From positions 54,519,586 to 54,583,585 of the forward strand of contig CM067082.1 in the NCBI GenBank assembly GCA_034008185.1: 64,000 nt of DNA, read 5' to 3'. Under the pieces are notes generated by a model that did not search any database, was not told where the DNA came from, and saw nothing but the letters and a program-made list of their open reading frames with translations. This document shows positions 37,901 to 50,533 of this stretch, one piece after another. The DNA comes from Gorsachius magnificus (taxonomy: Eukaryota; Chordata; Aves; Pelecaniformes; Ardeidae). The stretch's first letter is position 1; the number at the start of each line of letters is the position of its first letter. The translations under genes were made by a program, and so were the position numbers.

Positions 37901-40900
37901 ATCCACTACTTATTTTTCATTTCAAAATTAAATAAGAGAGCATTTCTGAAGAAGTATATAAACTCTGAGTCAATGCAAGGAGTTGTCAAGGCCACTGCTG
38001 TCAAATAGACGAAGTGCTCAGGACCGCTTCAGTGCTTGACGAGTGTGGTTTGTGCCTCAGCCAGGGTGTACGTTGTACATTGTACTGATAACACAATCTT
38101 TCCAGCAAGCACCTGCACAGCTCAGAGTTGTGGCCTCACATGCGAGGGACCCAGACAGAAAAGGCTGAACTCAGGCACAGGTATTTTTGGGTGTTCTTCC
38201 TACTGCCACCAAAGGGGACACAATGGATGGGATTTGGTGACTGCTGCTGGCCAGGTGTCTTCAACAAACAGGGCTATCGGCCTCGTCCTTCAAGGGCAGC
38301 TTCCCAGGACCCAAGGCCAGCTGGGGTTTGCCAGCTTTCCTGCAGATGCTTGGTGCACAGACAAGTTGGACTCTCACCCTGTCTTAATGCCCTCCCTCCA
38401 TCTCCATGCCAAAACCCAACGACAACTTGCAGTTTAAGGATGTGCTGGTTTTTTGCCACAAGTTTTCAGACATCAGTAGCATGTTTGAGGTCCTGCCGCT
38501 TTCTCCTTTCTTTTGCTTGCTCTTAAAAACACATTTTTGTGGTAAGGAAGAATGGGGATGGCTCTGTGTTTTGGAAAGTAGAAGGCTGTGCTTGTGCCAG
38601 TGAAACTATATTAAGAAGCTGCCTGGGCTAAAGTGTTTATAACTGATAATGAATGTAGCCACCCCTTTTTCTATTCACAAAGTTTGCAAAAAGTTTTTTG
38701 ACATTTTTTGTTATGCAACATCATTCCCTAACACCTTTTATGGATATAGGTCAGGTTTTAGCACTTGTTTATAAACAGCTCGCTTCAACTGTATCTTGGC
38801 ATATTCAGTGTTTACGGTGTGTGGCTGAGCGATTTTCATCACACCTGACTGTTACTGTTCTCGGTTTGCTATGGGAAACTTCTGTAAAGGGCAGAGAGAT
38901 TTGCAACTGCAAAATGCCTGCAAAAACAATCCAAGTACCCAAGAAATGAAAAGCACTCCATGAAAAATACCTGGAAAGAGCGAAGAACGCTGCCCAAAGA
39001 GACTCTGTGTTACTTTTCAGACAAAAAACTATATAGGGGGGTTGGGGTTAAAAGTCCCTATCACCAGGTCAGAATTAAAAAACCGGAGTGCGACAGTACT
39101 TATTCCTAAACCAAATCTTATACAAGGTGCAATTCAGAAGCAAAGTTAAATATAAAATAAATCCAACAAGATTACAGAAGGGCACTGTAACCCTGTCCCT
39201 GCAGTGACCCATGTAATAGCTCTATGCTGATGCTTGTGATGACATGTCAGCAATCCCACGTTAAATGTACTTTAAAGGCACATTAGCTTCTCCTCTTCTT
39301 TGTGCTTCCAGAGGTTGCCTCCACTCCTTTATGAACAAATTTCAGTGCCTTCTGCCCTCTTCCCTTTACCCCCACATTACCTGCGAACAGCATTACGCCG
39401 TTCTCTCCTGACCTTCCTCCTCAGCTGACTGCTGCGGCGAAGGAAGTATTTTGACATACCAGCTCATTTTTTTTTTCTCTTCTGTTTTTAGTAGAAATTC
39501 CTTCACAGCAATTTGTTTAGAATAGCTGCTGTGTGCAAGTGCTTTTGCAGCCACGTTTGCTTTAATGCTGGCCAAGGGCTAACACCGTCTTCGTGAGACA
39601 TGGAGGTAATAGAGGCAGATAGAGCCCTAGAGCAGCAGTGGCGGGAGCAGAGATGAGTAAGGGCGCGAGGAGTAGGTCTGTGTCCCAGGTAGATGCTATT
39701 TGGGGCAAGGGGAATCAAGTTTTGGTGATGAACTGGAGGACTGATAGATATGGGGGGGAATATTTAATACCATATTTTACACTTGTTGGGTTACATGTTA
39801 GACAGCATTTAATATAGGCCCTTGTCGCATTATTTCAATTAGCTCTTCCAGAAAAGTAGCCCTAAAGTTGTACGTTTGGGAGAGCTTAAAAAACTATAGT
39901 TGCTCCACAGGTGTTGTGGGTAGGCAGGATTTTTTTTTTTCATTCTCTGAATGAAAAAAACCTACAAACTTCTTACTTTGAGGCCACCTCCAAGTCTGAA
40001 GGCTGGCAATGCCCTGTTGCTTCACCCCTTTTCAGTATCTCTGGGTCCCTCGATCCAGGCCCAGGGTGCCACCAGCTCACCAGGGCCAGGCGGGGCAAGC
40101 AGCACCCACCCATTCACCTATTTTGGGGCTGCCAGGGCAGGAGCTGCCGGGCTTTCCAGCTAGGATGCAAACCCCAGTTGCGCTTTCCTACCCCACCACC
40201 AATTTTCACAAAGCCCAGCAGAACATAAGCACTTCCAAGAGCTTTTCCTCACTTAAATTTGGTTGAAATGGATCTAAAATGGTTAAAAAAATTATTCAAA
40301 GGGGAATGGGTTATTGGCCTCTGCTTGCCTGTCAGGCAGTGGGAGAATACAGGTTTAGGAAGCCAGGCTAACATCAGTTATTCCTTTTTTTTTCTTATAA
40401 AAAAAGAAATAACTTTATTCAGAAGCAGCCGATTCATAATTTTGCTGTGAGATGGCAATGATGGGAAGCTTGACACATCCGTAACACTCTGTCATTAACA
40501 CTGCCTGTGACAGACATGCCGGACATGGGCAGCTCTGGCAGTACCCACTCCTAATGAACTGTCACCCCCGAACTCCTGGGCTGTCTTCACTTGTGCATTG
40601 TCAGAAATTCCCTCTCTATTCACCCGGCGAGTTTTGGAATGGCAGTCAGGACATGCACCTTTTCATTCGTGAGAGAACGAGGATGGATTCCTGCAAAACT
40701 CAACTGTTAGGAGCTACCATGAGGAATTGCATATGTCACTCGAAGCTTACATTTTAACAAACATTAGCAAAAGTCACCATTTGCTGCCGGTTGGATCTTG
40801 CAGCGAAACGCAGCTGATTACACATGTTGGATGTAGGAGCTTTACTAAACCCCATCAGTTCTTACTATGTGCAAATAAAAAAAAAGGTACATTCCACTTG

Positions 40901-42239
40901 CATGTATAGCTAGTTTCTCTGTCCATATATTTTAATTTACACAAAACTTTTTCAACACTTGTTTTTCTTTTTCTTGCAGAAAAATAACACAAAATTATTC
41001 CTTGTGCCTCTTACACTATTCCCTTTCACCACGTGCTAACATACAGGATGGGAAGATGGTCACCGCCTTGTAGAAAGCAGTAACAGAAATTACCCAAGTG
41101 TCCAAGTAGCCCCATTTCTAGTAAGCATTGCCAAATCTTGACATTTTATCAGAAGGTATTTTGTTAAAATACCTGGTCCTCAAATTAGGTCAATATTTCT
41201 GTAATAAATCGGAATATAATCAGAAAGAAATCCCTTTTTTACATCTCATAATTTTTAGGTACTCATCATACTTCTGGATTAGGAGTTGATGCTACATACA
41301 AATAACAATGAATGGTTTGGGATATTTTAGACCGAGAAAAACCTCATAACTGATGAATACAAGTTACATGTGTTCTTTCATAAGTTACGTGACTTCCAGA
41401 AGTCATGTGTGGTGCTCCCAGATTTTCTGGGAGCCTCTTATGGGCGTGGAGAAATTCCTCCTTTTCTCTCTTTTTTTCCCCTTAATATTTTAAAATCTGA
41501 ACCTTTCAAACCACACCTCTGCTCTAAGCCAGCAAAGTCAACGAGAACAATTTACAGGAAAAACCCCCCAATCTTATATTTCATTTTACTCATTCAAAAG
41601 AGAAAAGATGTGGCAGTTTATGATCTCAGACTGTGGTACTACTTGGAATTTTGTATCAGGTATCACAGAAGCAGAACACATAAAAGCAAGGTTAAATGAG
41701 AAATGAACAGCCTCATAGTCCCAAACAATTCACAAAATATTTTTTCAGAAAAGAGAAGCTTTCAAGCCCCCATGCTATCGGACAGGGGCCTGTACCACCC
41801 TGGTATTACAACCTCTTTTTTTCAGGTCTGGAAAGCATAAACAGAGACTAATATTACTTTTGGGACGCTCTGCCTAGCATAGTTTGTGTGGGAGTTTTTT
41901 GAAAGTTTGCCCCAATAAATGATTTACCGGGACAGTAATAAGATCAAGGAAGCGCTGAGCTGGCCTCTCAAGACAAATTACTTTCTTCACCCACTCCTTG
42001 AAATCCTTTAAAAACTTCTTGTAATGATTAATTTTCCAGAATTCTACAATCTGTTGAAGATCAGGGCTCATAACTACCGTGTTATCTCTCCTGGGGTAAA
42101 GATATGGCGTGGTCTTGGATTGAATCCTGTCCGCTGCATCCACGCATTTGCTTTGGGTATCCATTTGTTTTGCTTGTTACCCGAATTTTCCTACAGCGTC
42201 ATTACAGTTTCGATATTTTGTAATGCCACACGTTTTTCT
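37901..42239. other. Intron sequence, no gene
   Basis: GC-leaning patches at about 38040-38440 and 40000-40210 produce spurious overlapping frames. A minus-strand 96-codon frame at 41874-42164 is lysine-rich with no recognised domain. No transposon is recognised. Confidence 0.65.
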
Positions 42240-42849
42240 ACTAAACAAAACACAAGAGGGTGTTTTGCCCTCCCTTTTTTGTATTCATTTTGTCAAAATA
42301 ATTTGATTCGGGCGTTGTGAAGACAAAACCAGACTCGTAGCGAGGAAGGAGGAGGCAAGCGGGAGGATGCCAATAAAGGCAGAGAAGAGAGATAAGGGAG
42401 ACAGAACGAAATGACTCCATGTACTCGGGAGGGTCCCCTGCCTTTCTGCGATACTGGTGCCTTGCTGGGACCCCTGAGGAGTTTTGCAACACACATAATA
42501 AAGAAACAGTGGTTGGAGACACACGGAGAAGAACAATTAAGAACAACAACGAGGAAAAAAATTACAGGCATAATTGTGTCTCGTTAGAGCTACTTTATGA
42601 TAATAAACAATGATATGTATTTCTGGTGATAATGATCCTGCAGTTCACTCTCTCCACTTACTCTAATTCCCCCTACAGTGCCACTGCCGTCTAATATAGG
42701 ATATTTATGCGAAAGATTAGTTAGAAAATTAGATGCCATTATAACAGCATCAGGTATAATAAGCAAATATAAGAAAATAACCTTTCTCTTCCTTTACTGC
42801 TTCTACACCTGTCATTTCCAGTGGTTTCCACCACCCACCCATAGACATT

Positions 42850-42965
42850 AAACATTTTGCAAGCATCACTGAGTCTCTTATTCTCCTCATTTTGCTGGAG
42901 GAGAAACTGAGGCACAGAATAACTTGCCTACAGATATGGACTGACCAAGCAGCTGGGCTAGGCAC
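42850..42965 (+). mobile_element. MIR-type (CORE-SINE) remnant
   Basis: cctcattttgctggaggagaaactgaggcacagaataacttgcc (split here only as description: 'cctcatttt', 'gaggagaaactgaggcacag', 'aacttgcc') matches the core and right arm of MIR in order, continuing with 'agcagctgggctaggc' and 'ccagtccacagtcaca'. It is forward on the plus strand. It is a very old insertion shared widely among amniotes; edges are approximate. Confidence 0.72.
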
Positions 42966-43629
42966 CAGGCCAGTCCACAGTCACATGCTTTAAGTATTTC
43001 TGATGCTTCTATATAGAATATTATTAATTACTGGCAATTTGTAGTAGGCAGACCCATATGAAGGCCTTATTAGCAGCGTGCGAACACAGCAAGAAGAGCT
43101 TCTGCTCCCCAGAGGAGCTCCTGAAAGATTTGCAGCTTTAATAGCCCATAGAAGCGCACATTGGGAACAGAGATCTTTTAAAACATTGCTCCCATAGTCA
43201 TTTTAATTACGGCAGATCATTAGTCAGCAAACCCATGCTTGGGGACTGCTCGTTGACCAAGGAAAACCTCATATCCACAGCTGCAGCTGCGATTGCAAGC
43301 TGGAGTGCCTCACAGTGCTAACAAAAGCAATTACAGAAATATTTTCAAGACCCTTAGCAGACCCGGGCAGGACAGTTTATTCACCTACCACTACTGGCCT
43401 GATTGACTCACAAAACCAGGGAGGAGAAAAGGTGCAGGTGATGCAGACACTGCCTGTGGGGTCAGGCGCTCACCCCCTTTTTAGCAGCACTTGGGTACCG
43501 AAGGGCTGCGTGTGCCTTTGAAGTGCAGTGCAGTTGTTTTTAAAGGCTCCCATCAACCAGCCCATCGTGCGACTTAAGAAACGGCACTGTAATAGCAGAC
43601 ATAATATTCTTCTTGCAGAGAGCCTGCAG
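42966..43629. other. Intron sequence, no gene
   Basis: No repeat or exon is recognised between the MIR remnant and the CpG-enriched segment. Confidence 0.65.
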
Positions 43630-44380
43630 CTCTCCAGCACGTCTGCACGACTCTCCTTTCACAGCGGACAAACCTCCCGGCAGGAACCGGTTAACAGGGA
43701 TGACAGGAGCACCGACAAGCAGCAGCTCTGGAGGAAGGCAGTCATGTATTTAAAAAGGAAAAACCACCACCAAGAAGCCCACAAAAAAAGCCACACTATT
43801 TATTTTTCTGGGAGGTGAGTGGGAAGACTTTCAAAGTGTGGCTGCTATGCTGTTTTGGCACAAAAAGCACTTTTCCAAATTGAAATCTTCCATCGGGCTG
43901 GCTTGGAAAACAGCATGTGGTTTATAACCACGGCTTGTTCCTTTCAGCTTTGCCTCCTCTCCTAGGTTAAAGTCAGCAGCTGGGAGTGTCTCTGGGAGGA
44001 GCGTGTCAGAAACGCAGCATCCCCAGTGTGTTGCCACTGGCTGGCCCGGGGATCCGCAGGTAGTAAACACACACGCTCTCCCTAAAAGGACCTCACTTGG
44101 CAGGATACCGAGGGGAAAAAAAATAAGACTATTGCCAAGGTGGGGAGCGAAAAGAAGTTGTTATTTGCTGGCACGGGGGAAAGGAACGAAGGATGCTGAA
44201 AGGGTACTGGGCAGCTGCTTTTCCGGCTGCTCTGGGAGCCAAGGGAAGAGCCTTTGATCTACCGAGCAGGCCTGGGCTTGCCGCCAGGACCTATATCCTT
44301 TCTCCAGCAATGACAGCAGGCTTCCTTGCTGGTTCCTCTCTGATTGCCGAGTCAAAAAACAAGTGACGTAACTCATACAG
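43630..44380. promoter_or_regulatory. Diffuse CpG-enriched segment with a full CRE-like site
   Basis: Roughly two dozen CpGs lie in 750 bp, above the local background, including cccggggatccgc at about 44046 and caccgac/accgg words near 43687-43716. TGACGTAA at 44364-44371 is a close match to the cAMP response element. On the minus strand a TATA-like GGATATAGG lies about 65 bp downstream of it (near 44300-44292). No exon is supported. A candidate activity-dependent enhancer or internal promoter; inference only. Confidence 0.3.
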
Positions 44381-47300
44381 GGACCTCACCGAAATGTTTC
44401 TATTATCACCAGCTCTGCAGAAAACATATGCCACAGATGCCTCAATCTGAAATTATCTCCTTGTCCAAGGCGGGTCAAAAAAAAAAGAAAAAAAAAGAAA
44501 CCACGAGGTCCTCTGGATTACATCTTGCAAAGCCTCATAAAACCCCCTCTAGTGTACTGATGAATTAAACAAACCCATTGGTTCTACCGCTGAACTACCA
44601 TGTCTGCATAGCACCTTTGCCAAGAAAGCCCTCCCCCAAATTTTAGTGTGCTCTTACCTGTTGTGACTGGGAGATTCAAATAGGAATATGGCTTTCAGAC
44701 CTGTACCTCAAATGATGCCATCGAGATAGTGCTTACTAAAGAATGAGCTGTTCCAAAATAATTGCCAACAATTTTCAGCATAGACTGATGTGAAGACCAG
44801 CCTGCTCGATTTGTGGTGTTGCTCAAGAAAGGGGAACACGAAGGCAGCTGTGTTCCTCAGCTCTCAGACCAGAACAACCAGAGTATACAGAATTTCCTCC
44901 AGCACCAGCATGCCTTTAGTACTTATCAGCATAATGTGCTATCTCAATCACCGCAGGTAAATTCTCCTTGGATGCAATCCAAGCTTGCATCTTACCCCAG
45001 AACCAGCCAGGATTTGAAAGTCTCATCATTTGAAGCACAGAAACATGCTACATTCTATTTCTAATGAAGCTTAATCATATATTTTTGCATTGCATGACCA
45101 AAAAGTCACTTTATCTTCTTTGCAGCACAACACCTTTTTTACCGTCGCTTCCCCTTCCTTTTGATGCTCACCATCACTACTGAGAATGCAACCTTGCAAG
45201 ACGCTAGGAGTACCAGCTCAGGAGTTTGGATGGTCCCATAAAGTTAACTCACCCAAGCACTTCTCAGTAATGCTTCCATCTTGCTATCAGGTACTTGCTG
45301 CTCTGCATTAATGTTACTTGCACAGCAGTGGCAACTTCTCTCAGGTGGGTCCTCGGCAAGATGCACTGGGTGGCTCTTTATTAATTCTCTTTCCCAGGTC
45401 ATAGCTTAACACTGTGGAATAACAACTGCACCAGCTGTGCTGTTTTCACCATGTTCAGCTCCGCTGGAGCCTTGATATTTGGGTCAGGTTCTGTCTCCAG
45501 CCATTATTGTACTGACTTCAACTTGCTCTTGATGAAACCCTTAGTCCCTGGTGCCACCTGGGGCACCAGTTTCAATCTGTAATGCTGCCTGCTGCTTTTC
45601 ACGTGGACAGAACTTGCTTTTGTGCTTCCCCCCCATTGCTAAGTTTTACTGAACCTATCAGACATTGCAACACATGAGAAGACATTTTAAACATAAACTC
45701 ATTTATGAAGTTGGGTGTATTGAGAAAAGAACAAAGCACAGATTATGAGCAATGAGTTTTGAAACCATTGGCTAAATTTTGCCTTCTAGCACACACTATT
45801 AACTTTTGTAGGGTCCCTTTTGAATATATGCACCCGAAACTTGATTTTTTTTCACTTGAGACACTGTCTCAATTGTGTGCGATTACTTGAAATTAAGGCA
45901 ACACACATAGGTGGAACTCCTAGCTGGAGTAAACCTGTGCTGACAATTAGGATTTCTATCAATTTTAAGAAGCTGTTTTCCTCACTGCCACCCTGCAAGA
46001 GCAGCCAGACCTCCACCCTGGTACAGCCGTCTTGGACAGTGGTTAAGGAAGGCTGCTCAAGACAGGAACAAGGCAAAGTATGTTCTCTCTCCCAGCCATT
46101 CTCCCACCTCCAGTGATTTCCAGTTCAGCAGTTTCCCTAGTCTGATGTGGTGTTCTTCACAATTACAGCCCTTAGTGGATTTTAATTAATTTATTTGTAT
46201 GGTTGCTTCTTGAACACATACAGTAAAAATAAAACATCTAAACAGTATTGCATTTCATAAAACCAGTGAATTTTCTTCCCTATCTGTGAGCAATTCAATT
46301 CCAGCTTTTTTGGCACACTCATATCACTATACCATGTGTGTGATTGCCTCGTTGCTTTTTTCTACCTGTAATTGCTCACCTTGCTGCTGACAACATTGAC
46401 TGATGCAAAGACAGAGGTGTAAACAGAAAGGGGACATTTCAGATGTGGAAATACTTTAAAATAAAATGTCTGTCAAATGGAAAAGAACAACAGTGATGAG
46501 GAAGGAAATTATGTTTTCCATCTTCCAACTGTGCACATTGCAAAAGATGCAAAGTTTGTTAAAAAAGACAGTTTTAAAAAAAGTAGTTGACACTTCAATT
46601 TTTACGAGAACTGAATGATGAGATTTTCTGCTGCGTAAATGCTTGAAACCTCGTTTTTAATTTGTCATCAGTAATAAACACACAAGCTGTAGAAATGTCA
46701 GTTGGGTTTATAGGAACTTAACGCTAATATGACCAGAGATAACTCTGCAGAACAACTGGAAGCATACAGCAGCAAAGCCCTCTTCACGCTCTGTCCACAG
46801 CTGCATAGAGGGTTAAGCTCTGACAAGTCAGCTGGAGGACGTATCAGAATTATTATATAGCAACATATTAATAAGCTGGAATTTGGCCCAAAGAGATGAC
46901 ACAAGTTTTTGCCATGACAGATTTTGCCTGCAATTGGCTTTTTGAAGCTGAAGGCACACGATATTTTTTCCTATGGCTGGGGCCATGGCCATGGCCTCCA
47001 ACAGCTCCTGTCATTCACCTTCTTGATGCAGCATCAGCAAGAACTATTAGGACCTTCCTTCTGGAATTCAATGCCGAACAGCTCAAATTTGGAGATCAGA
47101 AGGGAGACCTAATACCAGTAATTCTTCAGCTAGTAGCTCTTCTTCCTATCTTTTTGCCATGCCTGTGACTCTGGCAAATGACTTAGTCACTTAAAGGGCA
47201 TCATATACTTAAGACAGCTTCCTGAATTGGTACCAGCCAGATCTTAGGCTCTTGGGATGTAGAGCTGGGACCAGCTCAGGCTATATGCTTTTGCAATCTG

Positions 47301-49758
47301 GTGGTAATAAAAACCAGCAGCATATCTCCTAAGCCTCTTCTTGAGACTGCTGACAGTTCTATGTGTCTATGTAACTGGCATCAGACGAAGGGAGGTAAGC
47401 CTATAGAGTCCAAAATAAAAACCACTCACTAAACCAGATGCATTGCAGCTATCATAGTTTCCACTTATTTTTGCACATCTCTAATAATCTCCAATCTGAA
47501 ATGGGATCAGATGACTGGCTGTAGCATATAACAAATATGTTCATGTTTATATATGTCCCGAGTTTCCTTCTCTACATGTATACGTTTTAAAGGCCTCGTG
47601 TTTTGCAGCCTTCACCCAAACATCTGCAATCATTTATGGGATAAAACAGTCTGCCATCTCAGCCTGGGTTTTTCAGTGCACACTACAACCGATGTCATTT
47701 TGGTATTTTGGATTTTCAAAAGCAACAAATAGGTTTCCAGGCAAACCACATCACAGAACATGCCACGGTTATCAGTTCAAAGAGCCTCCCTGGCTCAGCA
47801 GCTAGTGCTGTGTTTCATCACGTCTTCCTGAGGTCAGGCAGGGAAATGCTACCCCAGGAATACACATCTGTGTGTATACAAATAGCTTCAGTCTTTGGTT
47901 GCTCTCTCCCTGACTGCCCCCTGAAATAATCCTCTGCAAAGCACAAGAACTGTCAAGTACGGGCTTGGCCAGGGATAGGCTTTAATATGAATCATGCTAC
48001 ATTCTGGAACACGGGTGATTTGTATGTCATTTTAGGGATGAAGGAAAACAGACTGAAACTGAGATCGTTACTGCACTATCCCACCACCTTACTGTGAAAA
48101 GGTCCCTCAAAGTTACTTACAAAAGTGTATTCTGCTTACATTTTGTCTTTCCTCTAGCCCACACCAGAGCTGGGGTGAGAAATAAAGTCCCTAATGATCC
48201 CAGACTGTGTCAGTAAGACTGGATTCAGGGTGGACCGGTTAGACTTCTGCTTCTCCAATTTGGCAAAAGAAGCTAGACGTGTTTTGGGTTCCCAAGAGGA
48301 CCCAGCATGGATCCAGGCTCCACTGAGTGACAGATTAGACTGGACACAGCAGAGGCAAAGCAGAGCTGCCTCTGGGGCTGCTCCTGGCTAACCTGAACAC
48401 GTTTTTAGTCAGTAGCCTCGGGCAAATCCTAGGCTGATGCCTATGCAACTTCTCTGAAGCGAATTCTGCTCCATAAATGAAATGAAGGTGTTGTAGGAAG
48501 GGGGTTGAGAGCATGCTAAAAGCTCAGCATCTGTAGGTATTGATTAAACAATTTGCTAACTAATCCTGACAGCCCACCAGTGATAAAATTACATCAGACT
48601 CTAAAGGCATCCGGTAAACTTTCTAAACAAATGTTCTTTATTAAAATTAGAGGAATAACTGGTCAGGGGAGTCAAGGAGTACTGAATATTTGTTAATACG
48701 TAAACCCTTTGGAAAAAGACATGACACTGGCTTGGCAAATGGGTGTGAACCCAGCTGAGCTAGGGAAAATATGGTGTAGGAGACACTCTATTTTAGGTAG
48801 ATGAAGTGTATTTCTGGAAGGGCTACAGTTTCAGAAGACCACAAACATCAGATTAAGTCTCCTAATACCTTGATGTAAAAACATAAGCTAGAAATGAAAG
48901 AAATGCAAAAGTTGGCTATAGAGAAAGACACGTGTGACTCAAGAGTTTCACCCTTGGAAATTAGTAGTGCCTGTGTTGTCACTGGCACTACTGTCCAGTG
49001 CTTCTCTTCCCTGTTTGCAGTCTGACATATGCGGGCACACACTGCTGTGACTGAGATTCATTTATTGTAGGTTATGAGTCCTCATGAAAGGGCCCCAAAG
49101 GGTGAGTTGCGTTCAAAGTAGGCATTCAAAAGCACAGGTTTCTAAAAATGTATTATTAAAGAGGAACTATATAAGCTTTGCAAGCCATATTTTCCCAAGG
49201 GCAAGCTGACCTTTTTTGCCTTGTTCTTATCCCTGAGGTGTGGGATTTCTTTCCACAGACACAGATCCTGAAAGATCCTAGTGAGAAATAACTCTCCATG
49301 TTACAAATGCCTCCTCTGCTGTCCGTACATGCCACCTGGCAAAACCTTCTAAGCTTTAAGGCAACATAACAATGATTACTTTTGAATGTAAGTCATGCTT
49401 GGCATTGCAGATTTTAACTGTAGTGCCTGGTTTTACACAAATGCGATGGCTCCAACAGTTTAGAGGACTTGTCCTTTCCACAGGCATGCTTATCTAATGA
49501 ATAAATTTCCCATTCATAAGCATGTGACCTTGCTATTCCGTTTTGACTTGAGATGCTAGTCAGTTTTGGATTAGATGGTTGCTATTGCTAGGAAGGGACT
49601 GTGGCAATGGAGTAAGCCTCAACCTCCGAATCTTTATTACCAAAGAATAAAGAGAGTCCTTCCTTCAACTCTGGAAGAATCAAAGAACGAGATTTGGTCT
49701 TGCAAATCTAAGCTGCTATCAGCACATACTTTAACCAAAAATAGTCACTCCATATTCC
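44381..49758. other. Intron sequence, no gene
   Basis: Ordinary intron. A short inverted repeat ctggtgcc-acctg-gggcaccag lies at 45549-45569 (8-bp arms). No exon, transposon or RNA gene is recognised. Confidence 0.65.
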
Positions 49759-49759
49759 G

Positions 49760-49770
49760 CCCCCCCCCCC
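49760..49770 (+). repeat. C11 homopolymer
   Basis: Eleven consecutive C bases. Confidence 0.95.
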
Positions 49771-50510
49771 ACTGTCACACCCTGAGGTTTTCTGTGCTAT
49801 ATCTAGCATTTTTGATCTACCCATGTGAATTTCTGTTGTTTCTGTCATGCACCGATGGGTACAGCTCAACAAATCAATGCCCAGCTCCTGTGTTTGCTAT
49901 TGCGCTTTGGTCTTAGGAGATATTTACCGTGTTTTTATTTTTTGGGTGATGATAACATATTGCTTCAGGTCTATAAACCATCTTGTTTTGGATATCTGTG
50001 CTCGATGGAGGACAGTTGCCAGATCCAAAAGCTCCTGTGCAGATTATCCCCATTCCTCAGCAAGCCAGTGTTCTCCAGGACAACCAGCAGAATTTGTCAG
50101 AAAAGCTACTTTACAAAAAAAATTATTTCCCTTTACCACAGTGCTACAATGCTGTTGCAGAAGAAACACCTGCACTACTCAGGAGTTGTAGGCAAGTCAC
50201 ATAGAAATGTTTTAGCCTCACGTAGAAATGTTGCACAAAAATGTTTTAAAGTCTATAATGAAAATGGTCCCAATGAATGCGCTGTTCACAAAGGATCATT
50301 CCAGCTCCTTTCAGAGCATGTGTTAAGGACAAGGTTTGACAGCAGTTGTCTTTGGTGGCAGCACTCAAGCATTTAGCTGCTTCCTGCCATTTCTGCATCG
50401 TCACATCCCCGTCTCTACTAAAACGCATCAGTTGGATGTTGCTGTCAACAAAATCAGGGACCTGATACACATCACTGCTTTTACATTCAGGTCTTTATCC
50501 CTTCTCTCTC

Positions 50511-50533
50511 TTTTTTTTTTTTTTTTTTTTTTT
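50511..50533 (+). repeat. T23 homopolymer preceded by CT repeats
   Basis: cttctctctc followed by 23 T bases. It is purine-rich on the transcribed (minus) strand, so it is not a splice acceptor tract for DLGAP1. Confidence 0.95.

Noticed and set aside
41874..42164. Minus-strand 96-codon lysine-rich frame with a fair start context
   Set aside because: No family recognised, no flanking gene structure, and a length expected by chance.
43690..43725. Weak resemblance to a REST/RE1 silencer (agcaccgacaagcagc)
   Set aside because: Too many mismatches to the 21-bp consensus in the right half.
45549..45569. Hairpin with 8-bp arms as a terminator or small RNA
   Set aside because: The arms are too short for a microRNA precursor, and bacterial-type terminators are irrelevant in this genome.
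49575..50376. Overlapping plus-strand frames of 113, 183 and 114 codons
   Set aside because: Three competing frames cover the same bases. None has a domain, signal peptide or splice context, and similar lengths occur by chance elsewhere in the window.
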